DNA of 64,000 nt from an uncultured Dorea sp. (GCA_910584615.1 CAJUAM010000004.1:1-64000); one strand, 5' to 3'. Shown: positions 51,977-60,697, counted from the first letter of the stretch. Notes: generated by a model not told the origin, from the sequence alone. Program-made: numbers and translations.

Positions 51977-53839
51977 ATGTTAGAACGGATACAGAAGGAA
52001 AATGATATTAAGAACCTGAATCCGGAAGAACTTTTAAAACTGGCGGAAGAAATCCGGGAATTTCTGATTGAGAAGATAAGTAAGAACGGCGGGCATCTCG
52101 CGTCTAACCTGGGTGTGGTGGAGCTTACGATCGCCATGCACAGGGTGTTTGAACTGCCGAAGGATAAGATTATCTGGGATGTGGGTCATCAGTCTTATAC
52201 CCATAAGCTTCTGACCGGCAGGAAGGATCAGTTTGACACTTTGAGAAAATACGGCGGAATCAGCGGTTTCCCGAAGCGCAAAGAGAGCGATTGCGATGCT
52301 TTTGATACCGGACACAGCTCTACGTCTATCTCGGCAGGACTTGGCTATGTGAAAGCAAGAGACTTAAGGGGTGAGGATTACAGAGTGATCTCTGTGATCG
52401 GTGACGGCTCACTGACCGGCGGGATGGCCTATGAGGCGCTCAATAATGCGGCACAGCTTGAGACAAATTTTATCATTGTGCTAAATGACAACCATATGTC
52501 CATCTCCGAGAATGTGGGCGGGATGTCAAGGTATCTGGCAGGACTGCGGACAGCAGACCTCTATACAGGGCTTAAAAAGGGTGTGACAAAGACACTTGAG
52601 AGAGTTCCGAAAGTAGGTGAGCGCCTGATCAGCCATATCCGGAAGACAAAAAGCAGTATCAAGCAGCTTGTAGTGCCGGGAATGTTTTTTGAGGATATGG
52701 GTATCACCTATTTAGGGCCGGTTCCAGGGCATGATATCAGGGCGCTTTATAAAGCATTTGCCGAAGCGAAGAAGATAGACGGACCGGTGCTCCTTCATGT
52801 GATGACAAAGAAGGGGAAAGGATATGAGCCGGCTGAGAAGGCGCCGGATGTGTTCCACGGGGTAGGGCCCTTTGACGTTGGGACAGGCAGGACGCTGGGA
52901 GATAAAAAGAAGGATACTTATACGGATGTCTTTGGAAAGGTACTCTGCGATGAGGCGAAGAAGCGGAGCGATGTCGTAGCGATCACCGCGGCTATGGCAG
53001 ACGGGACCGGGCTTTCAAGATTTAAAAAGCTTTATCCGGAAAGATTTTTTGATGTGGGGATCGCAGAAGGCCATGCGGTCACTTTTGCCGCAGGACTTGC
53101 GGCAGGCGGTATGAAGCCGGTATTCGCGGTGTATTCATCATTTCTGCAGCGGGGATATGATCAGATGATACATGATGTGGGGCTCCAAAACCTTCCGGTG
53201 GTGTTCGCAGTTGACAGGGCGGGGCTTGTGGGGAGCGACGGAGAGACCCATCAGGGCATCTTTGATCTATCCTATTTGAGCAGTATCCCCAATATGACGG
53301 TCATGTCACCGAAGCATAAGTGGGAGCTTGCGGATATGCTGCGGTTTGCGCTGGATCACGGCGGACCTGTGGCGATCCGCTATCCGAGAGGAAGTGCTTT
53401 TGACGGCTATAAACAGTACCGGGAGACGGTCAGCTTCGGAAAGAGCGAGATGATCTTTAAGGAAAAGGACATTGCCCTTTTTAGCGTGGGTCATATGTTT
53501 GAGGAGGCTATGAAGGTGCGGGAGAGACTGAAAGAAAAAGGCTTTGCCTGCAGTCTTGTGAACGCGCGTTTTGTAAAGCCTCTCGATGAGGACTGCATAA
53601 AGAGCCTCTCTAGGGACCACAGGCTGATCGCTGTCATAGAGGAAAATGTAGGAAGCGGTGCCTGTTCCCAGCGTGTGTTAGAGTGCGTATCGTCGGGGAA
53701 CCTTCCGGTAAGGATACTTTCCTGCTCCCTTCCGGATCAGTATGTGGAGCATGGCAGCGTAGATGTGCTGCGCAGGGAGACGGGGACTGATGAAGAGTCA
53801 TTGACCCGCAGGATAATAGAGACATATGGAGAATTGTAA
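51977..53839 (+). CDS. dxs: 1-deoxy-D-xylulose-5-phosphate synthase
   Basis: A 620-residue thiamine-diphosphate enzyme that starts the MEP isoprenoid route from pyruvate and glyceraldehyde 3-phosphate. HLASNLGVVELTIAMHRVF, WDVGHQSYTHKLLTGR, GDGSLTGGMAYEALNNA (ThDP/Mg site) and the pyrimidine-binding GIAEGHAVTFAAGLA and DRAGLVGSDGETHQG are conserved. 15 bases after ispA. Confidence 0.97.
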   Translation: MLERIQKENDIKNLNPEELLKLAEEIREFLIEKISKNGGHLASNLGVVELTIAMHRVFELPKDKIIWDVGHQSYTHKLLTGRKDQFDTLRKYGGISGFPKRKESDCDAFDTGHSSTSISAGLGYVKARDLRGEDYRVISVIGDGSLTGGMAYEALNNAAQLETNFIIVLNDNHMSISENVGGMSRYLAGLRTADLYTGLKKGVTKTLERVPKVGERLISHIRKTKSSIKQLVVPGMFFEDMGITYLGPVPGHDIRALYKAFAEAKKIDGPVLLHVMTKKGKGYEPAEKAPDVFHGVGPFDVGTGRTLGDKKKDTYTDVFGKVLCDEAKKRSDVVAITAAMADGTGLSRFKKLYPERFFDVGIAEGHAVTFAAGLAAGGMKPVFAVYSSFLQRGYDQMIHDVGLQNLPVVFAVDRAGLVGSDGETHQGIFDLSYLSSIPNMTVMSPKHKWELADMLRFALDHGGPVAIRYPRGSAFDGYKQYRETVSFGKSEMIFKEKDIALFSVGHMFEEAMKVRERLKEKGFACSLVNARFVKPLDEDCIKSLSRDHRLIAVIEENVGSGACSQRVLECVSSGNLPVRILSCSLPDQYVEHGSVDVLRRETGTDEESLTRRIIETYGEL

Positions 53840-53841
53840 GG

Positions 53842-54651
53842 ATGAAAGAACGTTTGGATGTACTGCTTGTAAAGAGGAATCTGGCTGCTTCCAGAGAAAA
53901 GGCAAAAGCGGTGATCATGTCGGGCAGCGTCTATGTTGATGGACAAAAAGAAGATAAGCCTGGAACTTCATTTCCGGAAGAAGTGCAGATCGAGGTCAGG
54001 GGCAATACCCTTCCCTATGTGAGCAGAGGCGGATTGAAGCTTGAAAAGGCGCTTAAAAATTTTGACATCTCTGTGGAGGGGAAGGTCTGTACGGATGTCG
54101 GCTCTTCTACGGGAGGTTTTACCGACTGTATGCTTAAAAATGGGGCAAAAAAGGTGTTTGCCATTGATGTGGGAAAAGGTCAGCTTGATTGGAAGCTCCG
54201 TCAGGATGAAAGAGTTGTCTGTATGGAAAAAACAAATATCCGTTATGTGACCAGAGAGGATATCGGAGAGCCGGTTGATTTTTCATCTATAGATGTTTCC
54301 TTTATCTCGCTTACAAAGGTACTTTGTCCTATCCGTGATTATCTGACAAAGGAAGGAGAGATTGCGGCGCTTATCAAGCCCCAGTTTGAAGCTGGACGGG
54401 AAAAGGTCGGGAAAAAGGGCGTTGTCCGGGAAAGGAGCACTCATGTGGAGGTCATCCATATGGTGGCAGAATACGCGGTGTCTGTAGGGTTTGATGTGCT
54501 GGAACTTGAATTTTCCCCGATCCGCGGACCAGAGGGCAACATTGAATATCTGCTACATCTGAAGAAATGTATCGGTACCGGGCAGGTGAGCGGGCAGGTC
54601 TGTATAGAAGAAACGGTTGATAAGGCCTTTGAGATATTGACGAAATCGTAA
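53842..54651 (+). CDS. tlyA: TlyA-family rRNA 2'-O-methyltransferase/hemolysin-like
   Basis: A 269-residue protein with an N-terminal S4 RNA-binding domain (ERLDVLLVKRNLAASREKAK) and an FtsJ-like methyltransferase domain with DVGSSTGGFTDCMLKNGAK, AIDVGKGQLDWKLR and ALIKPQFEAG. Related enzymes methylate 16S and 23S rRNA. Two bases after dxs, as in Bacillus (yqxC). Confidence 0.93.
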   Translation: MKERLDVLLVKRNLAASREKAKAVIMSGSVYVDGQKEDKPGTSFPEEVQIEVRGNTLPYVSRGGLKLEKALKNFDISVEGKVCTDVGSSTGGFTDCMLKNGAKKVFAIDVGKGQLDWKLRQDERVVCMEKTNIRYVTREDIGEPVDFSSIDVSFISLTKVLCPIRDYLTKEGEIAALIKPQFEAGREKVGKKGVVRERSTHVEVIHMVAEYAVSVGFDVLELEFSPIRGPEGNIEYLLHLKKCIGTGQVSGQVCIEETVDKAFEILTKS

Positions 54652-54665
54652 AGGAAGTAAAAGGG

Positions 54666-55499
54666 ATGGACAGGTTTTATATTGTTACGAATGACGGGAA
54701 GGATCCGGATTATGCTGTGACAGATAAGGTAAATGATCTGCTTTTTAAAGAGGGGAAGACAACGTACCTGTGTAAAAAGGATGATGACAAAAGGATCATC
54801 AGGGATTCTATACCTTCCGATATCGACTGTGTGATAGTCATCGGCGGGGACGGAAGCCTGATCGAGGCAGCCCGGGTGTTTCACGCGAGAGAAGTTCCTA
54901 TACTTGGTATTAATATGGGGACGCTTGGATATCTTACAGAGGTGGAGGTCAATGATATCGAAGAAGAGCTTAAAAAGCTTATCAGAGGAGATTATACGTT
55001 AGAGAGCCGTATGATGATCGAGGGGGCTTTTGAAGACGGAGAGCGGGATGTGGCGCTCAATGACATCGTAGTCTCAAGAAAGGGAGTTTTAAGAGTCCTT
55101 CATTTTAAGCTTTATGTGAACGGAGAACTTCTGAATTCCTATGAGGCGGACGGAATCATCATCTCTACCCCGACAGGTTCTACGGCATATAATCTGTCGG
55201 CCGGAGGTCCTATCGTGGAACCGACAGCTTCCATGATCGTGATCACTCCTATCTGTTCCCATGCACTTAATACAAGCAGTATTGTGCTTTCGGCGGATGA
55301 TGAGATCGTCATAGAGATCGGTATGGGAAGGAACGGGACAGTGGAGGAGGTATTTACAACCTTCGACGGTGCGGATATGGTGTCGATGGAGACCGGGGAG
55401 CGGGTGACCATCCGCAGAAGCGAAGCCGATACAAAGATCGTTAAGCTGAGTAAGATTAGTTTTTTGGAAATATTGCGCAGGAAGATGAAAGGAAATTAA
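54666..55499 (+). CDS. nadK: NAD kinase
   Basis: A 277-residue enzyme that makes NADP. The GGDGSLIEAARVF motif (about residues 59-71), GINMGTLGYLTEVE and NDIVVSRKG, and the second EADGIIISTPTGSTAYNLSAGGP region are family signatures. It lies between tlyA and argR; in Bacillus these are neighbours without nadK, but the insertion is common in Clostridia. Confidence 0.95.
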   Translation: MDRFYIVTNDGKDPDYAVTDKVNDLLFKEGKTTYLCKKDDDKRIIRDSIPSDIDCVIVIGGDGSLIEAARVFHAREVPILGINMGTLGYLTEVEVNDIEEELKKLIRGDYTLESRMMIEGAFEDGERDVALNDIVVSRKGVLRVLHFKLYVNGELLNSYEADGIIISTPTGSTAYNLSAGGPIVEPTASMIVITPICSHALNTSSIVLSADDEIVIEIGMGRNGTVEEVFTTFDGADMVSMETGERVTIRRSEADTKIVKLSKISFLEILRRKMKGN

Positions 55500-55503
55500 T
55501 GAC

Positions 55504-55953
55504 ATGAAAGTAAACAGACATGCAAAAATCCTTGAATTGATCAATAAATACCGGATCGAGACGCAAGAGGAGCTGGCGGAGCACTTAAACCGGGAGGGCT
55601 TTAAGGTGACGCAGGCTACCGTGTCAAGAGACATCAGGGAGCTTAGGCTTACAAAGGTGCCTTCCGATGAAGGAAAGCAGCGCTACGCGCCGCACCAGTC
55701 CGCTGACAGCAATATGAGTGAAAAATATATCCGTGTGCTCAAGGAAGGTTATATGTCTATGGATATGGCACAGAACATTCTTGTGATCAAGACAGTATCA
55801 GGCATGGCATCGGCAGTCTGTGCCGCTCTTGATGCCATGAAATGGAACGAGATCGTAGGCAGCATCGCGGGAGATGATACAATCATGTGCGCTGTCAGAA
55901 GTGTAGATGATACGAGAAGGATCATGGATAAGATCAGCAGAATTGTTTCGTAG
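55504..55953 (+). CDS. argR: Arginine repressor ArgR/AhrC
   Basis: A 149-residue hexameric repressor. The N-terminal winged helix has YRIETQEELAEHLNREGFKVTQATVSRDIRELRL (shown in part: TQATVSRDIREL), and the C-terminal arginine-binding domain GDDTIMCAVRSVDDTRRI. No arginine genes lie nearby, so targets are elsewhere. The gene order nadK-argR-recN is conserved. Confidence 0.94.
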   Translation: MKVNRHAKILELINKYRIETQEELAEHLNREGFKVTQATVSRDIRELRLTKVPSDEGKQRYAPHQSADSNMSEKYIRVLKEGYMSMDMAQNILVIKTVSGMASAVCAALDAMKWNEIVGSIAGDDTIMCAVRSVDDTRRIMDKISRIVS

Positions 55954-55961
55954 GAGAGGAT

Positions 55962-57641
55962 ATGTTACAGAGTGTACATGTAAAAAATCTTGCATTGATT
56001 GAAGAGATTGAAGTAGATTTTAAAGAAGGGCTGAATATACTGACAGGAGAGACAGGAGCCGGAAAATCAATTATCCTGGGTTCTGTGAATCTTGCGCTGG
56101 GAGGAAGATATACAAAGGATATCATCCGGCAGGGAGCAGATTACGGGCTGGTGGAGCTTACCTTTTTTGTGGAAAATGAAAGGCTCAGAGAAAGGCTTCG
56201 CGCGCTTGATATCTATCCGGAGGATGGTATGGTGACTTTGAGCCGCCGCCTGATGGAGAAACGCAGCGTCAGCAGGATCAACGGAGAGACCGTCACGATG
56301 GCGCTCCTTAAGGAGGCGGCCTTAGCTCTCATTGATATCCACGGGCAGCATGAGCATCAGTCACTTTTATATAAGAAAAACCATCTGGAGATCGTGGATA
56401 TATTTTCCGGGGATACGGCGAAGGAGTGTAAAGCGGGTGTTAAAGCTGCATACAGCGAATACCAGAAATGCAGGAAAGAGCTTGAAGAGACGGGAATGGA
56501 TGAGGCACAGAGAGCAAAGGAACTTTCTTTTCTGCAATTTGAAGTGTCCGAGATTACAAAGGCGGATCTTCAGCCTAAAGAGGACGAAGATTTAGAGAGC
56601 CAGTACCAAAGGATGGTCAACGGAAAACGGATTGCGGAAAGCGCGGCGGAAGCTTATTCGTATACAAGTGAGAGGGATATGAGTGCCAGTGAGAATCTAA
56701 GCCGTGCCATCCGTGCCATGTCAGAGATCACAGAATATGATGAAGCCGCAGGAGTGCTCTGCGGCCAGTTAGAAGAGATTGACAATCTGCTCAATGACTT
56801 TAACAGAGAACTTTCAGATTACAATAAAAGCTTTGAGTTTTCAGAAGAAGATTTTTATGAGACAGAAAACCGCTTAAACGAGCTGAACCGGTTAAAGGTA
56901 AAATACGGAAACAGTATTGACGAGATTTTAACTTACTGTGAACAACAGGAAGAAAGAATCGAAAAGCTCATGGATTATGAAAGCTATATTGAGGAACTTA
57001 ATAAAAAATGCGATAAGGCAAAAAAGAATCTGGATACTCATACGAAAAAGCTTACAAAGCTCCGGAAAGAGCAGGCAAAGTTTTTAGAAAAGGCGATCGA
57101 GGATGGCCTAAAAGAATTGAATTTTCCGGATGTAAAATTTAAGATCCAATTTGGAGAACTTAAAGCGTTTACATCAAACGGGAAGGACGATATAGAGTTT
57201 CTCATCTCCCTAAATCCCGGACAGCCTGTGCTCCCTCTTGCGAATGTAGCTTCCGGAGGAGAGCTTTCCAGGATCATGCTGGCGATTAAGACGGTCATGG
57301 CAGACCGTGATGACATAGAAACGCTTATTTTTGACGAGATTGACGTAGGGATCAGCGGACGCACCGCTCAGAAAGTATCGGAGAAGATGGCAGTGATCGG
57401 AAAAGGCCATCAGGTCATCTGTATCACGCATCTGGCACAGATCGCGGCGATGGCGGATCATCATTTTGTTATTGAGAAGACCGTAGGTAAGATGGATACC
57501 AGAACGGATATCCGGCCATTAGATGAAGAGGAGTCTGTTAAGGAACTTTCCAGGATCCTTGGAGGAGCAAGGATCACGGATACTGTTGTGCAAAACGCGA
57601 AAGAGATGAAAGAACTTGCAAAACAGATAAAAATGAACTGA
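55962..57641 (+). CDS. recN: DNA repair protein RecN
   Basis: A 559-residue SMC-like ATPase used in double-strand-break repair. Walker A GETGAGKSIILGSVNLALGG (about 29-48), a long coiled coil (about 150-340), signature VASGGELSRIMLAIK and Walker B LIFDEIDVGISG. Eight bases after argR. No terminator was seen before the next gene, which has its own promoter. Confidence 0.96.
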   Translation: MLQSVHVKNLALIEEIEVDFKEGLNILTGETGAGKSIILGSVNLALGGRYTKDIIRQGADYGLVELTFFVENERLRERLRALDIYPEDGMVTLSRRLMEKRSVSRINGETVTMALLKEAALALIDIHGQHEHQSLLYKKNHLEIVDIFSGDTAKECKAGVKAAYSEYQKCRKELEETGMDEAQRAKELSFLQFEVSEITKADLQPKEDEDLESQYQRMVNGKRIAESAAEAYSYTSERDMSASENLSRAIRAMSEITEYDEAAGVLCGQLEEIDNLLNDFNRELSDYNKSFEFSEEDFYETENRLNELNRLKVKYGNSIDEILTYCEQQEERIEKLMDYESYIEELNKKCDKAKKNLDTHTKKLTKLRKEQAKFLEKAIEDGLKELNFPDVKFKIQFGELKAFTSNGKDDIEFLISLNPGQPVLPLANVASGGELSRIMLAIKTVMADRDDIETLIFDEIDVGISGRTAQKVSEKMAVIGKGHQVICITHLAQIAAMADHHFVIEKTVGKMDTRTDIRPLDEEESVKELSRILGGARITDTVVQNAKEMKELAKQIKMN

Positions 57642-57670
57642 TTGGGAAACATATTTATGTAAAATAAAAT
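57642..57670 (+). promoter_or_regulatory. Candidate promoter of the HSDH-like gene
   Basis: TTGGGA (57642-57647), 17-nt spacer, TAAAAT (57665-57670), starting right at the recN stop. The predicted start lies only about 15 bases before the ribosome site. Confidence 0.5.
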
Positions 57671-57691
57671 ATTTCATGAAAGGAGAAGATT

Positions 57692-58492
57692 ATGGGTTTT
57701 TTAACAGGCAAAACAGCAATCATCACAGGAGGAGGACGCTCTGTATTAAGTGACGGAAGGTGTGGTTCTATTGGATATGGAATTGCTACGGCATATGCGA
57801 AAGAGGGCGCGAATCTGGTTATCACCGGACGTAATGTCAAAAAACTTGAAGATGCGAAAGAAGAATTAGAGAGACTTTATGGTAATCAGGTACTGACTGT
57901 ACAGGCAGATGTTTCTTCGGGTGCTGACAATGAGGCTATTGTACAGAATGTTGTAGATCAGACAATGGAAGTATTTGGACGGATTGACGTTCTGATCAAC
58001 AACGCGCAGGCTTCTGCCTCAGGCGTTACGCTGGCAGACCACACAACAGAGCAGTTTGATCTGGCACTCTATTCCGGATTGTATGCGACTTTCTATTATA
58101 TGAAGGCGTGCTATCCGCATCTTGTAAGGACAAAGGGAACGGTTATCAACTTTGCATCCGGTGCCGGACTTTTTGGTAATTTCGGACAGTGTGCATATGC
58201 GGCGGCAAAGGAAGGTGTCCGCGGACTTACCAGAGTGGCAGCAAACGAGTGGGGAAAAGATGGGATCAATGTGAATATCATCTGTCCGCTGGCATGGACC
58301 GCACAGCTTGAGAATTTTGAAAAAGCTTATCCGGATGCTTTCAAGCAGAACGTAAAAATGCCGCCGATGGGACATTATGGAGATCCTGAGAAAGAGATCG
58401 GACGTGTATGTGTGCAGCTTGCATCACCTGATTTTAAATTTATGAGCGGTGAGACACTTACACTTGAAGGTGGCATGGGTCAGAGACCATAA
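57692..58492 (+). CDS. SDR oxidoreductase, probable NADP-dependent 12alpha-hydroxysteroid dehydrogenase
   Basis: A 266-residue short-chain dehydrogenase. Catalytic residues are S in NFASGAGLFGN and Y/K in CAYAAAKEGVRGL; NNAQASASG replaces the usual NNAG; the end is FMSGETLTLEGGMGQRP. Together with ANLVITGRN and LYSGLYATFYYMKACYP this is, from memory, very close to bile-acid 12alpha-HSDHs of Clostridium group P, C. scindens and C. hylemonae, which interconvert cholic acid and its 12-oxo form. The arginine in TGRN fits NADP use. The cofactor loop TGGGRSVLSDGRCGSIGYG is longer than the usual TGxxxGIG. The gene has its own promoter and terminator and splits the recN-spoIVB neighbourhood. No bai genes are in the window. 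Confidence 0.78.
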   Translation: MGFLTGKTAIITGGGRSVLSDGRCGSIGYGIATAYAKEGANLVITGRNVKKLEDAKEELERLYGNQVLTVQADVSSGADNEAIVQNVVDQTMEVFGRIDVLINNAQASASGVTLADHTTEQFDLALYSGLYATFYYMKACYPHLVRTKGTVINFASGAGLFGNFGQCAYAAAKEGVRGLTRVAANEWGKDGINVNIICPLAWTAQLENFEKAYPDAFKQNVKMPPMGHYGDPEKEIGRVCVQLASPDFKFMSGETLTLEGGMGQRP

Positions 58493-58523
58493 CCTGTGAT
58501 TTGAAAACAGGTAAAATTAAACT

Positions 58524-58552
58524 GATTGAAAATTGAATTTCTTCACATACTA
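58524..58552 (+). promoter_or_regulatory. Candidate sigma-G promoter of spoIVB
   Basis: GATTG (58524-58528), 17-nt spacer, CATACTA (58546-58552). The -10 is a perfect match to the sigma-G type; the -35 matches 4 of 5. spoIVB is a forespore gene in Bacillus, which agrees. Confidence 0.5.
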
Positions 58553-58554
58553 AG

Positions 58555-58587
58555 GATAGATATCTGACCGGGTATCTATCTTTTTTT
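58555..58587 (+). terminator. Intrinsic terminator after the HSDH-like gene
   Basis: GATAGATATC (58555-58564) pairs with GGTATCTATC (58571-58580), followed by seven T. The start site of the sigma-G-like promoter would fall inside this stem. Confidence 0.8.
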
Positions 58588-58626
58588 ACGGCTCAGATAT
58601 AAGTTTTTGTGGAGAAAGGGATTATT

Positions 58627-59685
58627 ATGCGCAGATATTGGTACAGAAGAATTTTGATCATGGTTGTAGTGTTTTGTGTCGCTGTAGGAGGCGGCTATTG
58701 TCTGATCGACAGTAAGCAGCAGATGTTCAGACAGGAAGTCAGCGCCAGTACTTCGGATGAGACAATGGTGATTCCGGGCGGTATGCCGATTGGTATTTAT
58801 CTTGAGACAAAAGGCGTCATGGTGCTGGGTACAGGTGAGATCACCGGGACGGACGGGATGAAGCATGAGCCGTCCGCCCATAAGGTAAAAGCAGGGGATT
58901 ATATTACCGGTATTAACCATCAGAGTATCAAAGACAAATCAGAGCTTATGGAAGCGGTGAAGCTGCTTGACAGCGACGAGGTGATATTAGATATCCACAG
59001 GAAAGATGAAGATATCGAAGTAAAGACACAGGCAGTGAAGTTTGACACGGATGAGTACAAGCTTGGGATCTGGGTGAGAGATAATGCCCAGGGACTTGGA
59101 ACTGTTACTTTTTTAGATGCCAGGAGCCGGTTCGGAGCGCTGGGGCATGGGATCCATGATATTGATACGAACGAACTTCTGGATATTTCCGGCGGAACTT
59201 TGTATACAACGAGTATCAAAGACATCCAGAAAGGTGAGGACGGTATGCCCGGAGGAATGGAAGGAATCATTATCTATAACAATTACAATGTCCTTGGAAA
59301 CATAACACATAACAGTGAAGCCGGTATTTTTGGGAGGATCGACCGGATCGATGCGCTGTTTTCTGACCAGACGCCTGTAAGGGCAGCGCTTAAAGAAGAG
59401 ATCAAAGAAGGTCCGGCCACTATACGGTGCGCGGTAGAAGGCAAGGTTAAGGAATATGAGGTAGAGATTACGGGAGTGGACCTGACTACCAGTGAGGTGA
59501 ACAAAGGGATCATCCTGAAAGTGACAGATAAAAAACTTCTTGAAGTGACCGGAGGGATCGTACAGGGAATGAGCGGTTCACCTATTCTGCAAGATGGAAA
59601 GATCATAGGCGCGGTCACTCATGTCTTTGTAAATAATCCGACAAAAGGGTACGGAATTTTTATAGAAAATATGCTGGAACAATGA
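58627..59685 (+). CDS. spoIVB: SpoIVB peptidase (sporulation signalling protease)
   Basis: A 352-residue forespore-made serine protease that crosses the intermembrane space and triggers pro-sigma-K processing. One N-terminal helix (ILIMVVVFCVAVGGGYCLI), PDZ domain (about 90-150, VKAGDYITGINHQSIKDKSEL), then the S55 domain with histidine in FGALGHGIHDID and serine in GMSGSPILQDGKIIGAVTHV. The frame opens at GTG 58609, but AAAGG is correctly placed for ATG 58627. Followed by spo0A as in all spore formers of this group. Confidence 0.95.
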   Translation: MRRYWYRRILIMVVVFCVAVGGGYCLIDSKQQMFRQEVSASTSDETMVIPGGMPIGIYLETKGVMVLGTGEITGTDGMKHEPSAHKVKAGDYITGINHQSIKDKSELMEAVKLLDSDEVILDIHRKDEDIEVKTQAVKFDTDEYKLGIWVRDNAQGLGTVTFLDARSRFGALGHGIHDIDTNELLDISGGTLYTTSIKDIQKGEDGMPGGMEGIIIYNNYNVLGNITHNSEAGIFGRIDRIDALFSDQTPVRAALKEEIKEGPATIRCAVEGKVKEYEVEITGVDLTTSEVNKGIILKVTDKKLLEVTGGIVQGMSGSPILQDGKIIGAVTHVFVNNPTKGYGIFIENMLEQ

Positions 59686-59720
59686 GAAAACATGAATCGA
59701 CGGCTGCTGCGAAAATTTGT

Positions 59721-59788
59721 TTTCGAAAAAGGTAGAAATATGGAAAATGCAACAATAACGAGTCGAAAGAAGAATTATTTATGCGACA
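59721..59788 (+). promoter_or_regulatory. 0A-box-like sites upstream of spo0A
   Basis: Three sequences match the Spo0A box TGTCGAA at 6 of 7 positions: TTTCGAA (59721-59727), AGTCGAA (59761-59767) and, on the other strand, TGTCGCA (complement of 59782-59788). They lie just upstream of the spo0A promoter, consistent with autoregulation. Confidence 0.4.
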
Positions 59789-59796
59789 GCATTTTC

Positions 59797-59826
59797 TTGT
59801 CTTGCCATATAACGAACCCTTATAAT
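59797..59826 (+). promoter_or_regulatory. Candidate promoter of spo0A
   Basis: TTGTCT (59797-59802), 18-nt spacer, TATAAT (59821-59826). A perfect -10 element. Confidence 0.55.
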
Positions 59827-59872
59827 TGGACATGACACGTTTTTACAATAATGAAAGGGGGAATTACGTAAT

Positions 59873-60664
59873 ATGAGTGGGATAAGTGTGGCAATTGCCG
59901 ATGATAATGAAAGAATTTTGGACTTATTAGGCGATGTGATCGGCTCTGACAAAGATTTGAATCTTGTCGGAAAAGCAAATAATGGGGAGGATGCTTATGA
60001 GCTGATCAGAGACAAACAGCCGGATGTGGTCCTTTTGGATCTGATCATGCCAAAGATGGATGGCCTTAGTGTCATGGAGCAGATCAATCATGATAAGGAG
60101 ATAAGGAAACATCCGAACTTCATTGTGATCACGGCGATCGGACAGGAGAGAATTACGGAAGATGCATTTAAAAAGGGGGCAAATTATTACATTTTAAAAC
60201 CATTTAACAATGAGATGGTGCTTAATCGTGTCAAAAGTGCCAGACAATTGTTAAAAAGCGAGATGGGAGGCATGAAGACAGAAAAACTTAAGACAGAACA
60301 AAACACAGCTGTGAATCTGGAAGCGCGGGTGACGGACATGATACATGAGATCGGGATTCCTGCCCACATAAAGGGGTATCATTACCTGCGGGATGCCATT
60401 ATCATGGCGGTGGATGATATGGATGTGCTGAATGCGATCACGAAGATCTTGTATCCGACTATCGCGAAGAACCATAAGACGACAGCAAGCAGAGTAGAGC
60501 GGGCGATCCGTCATGCAATCGAGGTTGCGTGGAGCAGGGGGAAGTTGGATACGCTTGACGATCTCTTCGGGTATACGGTGAGCAACGGGAAAGGAAAACC
60601 CACCAACTCGGAATTTGTTGCGTTGATTGCAGATACGATCAGATTAGAATATAAAAACAGATAA
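59873..60664 (+). CDS. spo0A: Sporulation master regulator Spo0A
   Basis: A 263-residue response regulator. The receiver has the acidic pair in IADDNERIL, phosphoacceptor in VVLLDLIMPKMDG and lysine in ILKPFNNE; the C-terminal DNA-binding domain has HEIGIPAHIKGYHYLRDAI, TASRVERAIRHAIEVAWSRG and a near-invariant end. It starts sporulation and represses early-stage genes when phosphorylated. GAAAGGGGG lies before the ATG. Confidence 0.98.
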   Translation: MSGISVAIADDNERILDLLGDVIGSDKDLNLVGKANNGEDAYELIRDKQPDVVLLDLIMPKMDGLSVMEQINHDKEIRKHPNFIVITAIGQERITEDAFKKGANYYILKPFNNEMVLNRVKSARQLLKSEMGGMKTEKLKTEQNTAVNLEARVTDMIHEIGIPAHIKGYHYLRDAIIMAVDDMDVLNAITKILYPTIAKNHKTTASRVERAIRHAIEVAWSRGKLDTLDDLFGYTVSNGKGKPTNSEFVALIADTIRLEYKNR

Positions 60665-60691
60665 GTACTTTCTTTCTTTGGTAAAATGCGG

Positions 60692-60697
60692 TATAAT
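60692..60697 (+). promoter_or_regulatory. -10 element of glgA
   Basis: A perfect TATAAT 43 bases before the glgA ATG. At 17 nt upstream only a weak TTTCTT could serve as -35, so an activator may be needed. Confidence 0.4.

Noticed and set aside
57692..58492. BaiA-type 3alpha-HSDH or FabG
   Set aside because: NNAQASASG and the GGMGQRP end differ from BaiA and FabG patterns and agree with 12alpha-HSDH; no bai or fab neighbours.
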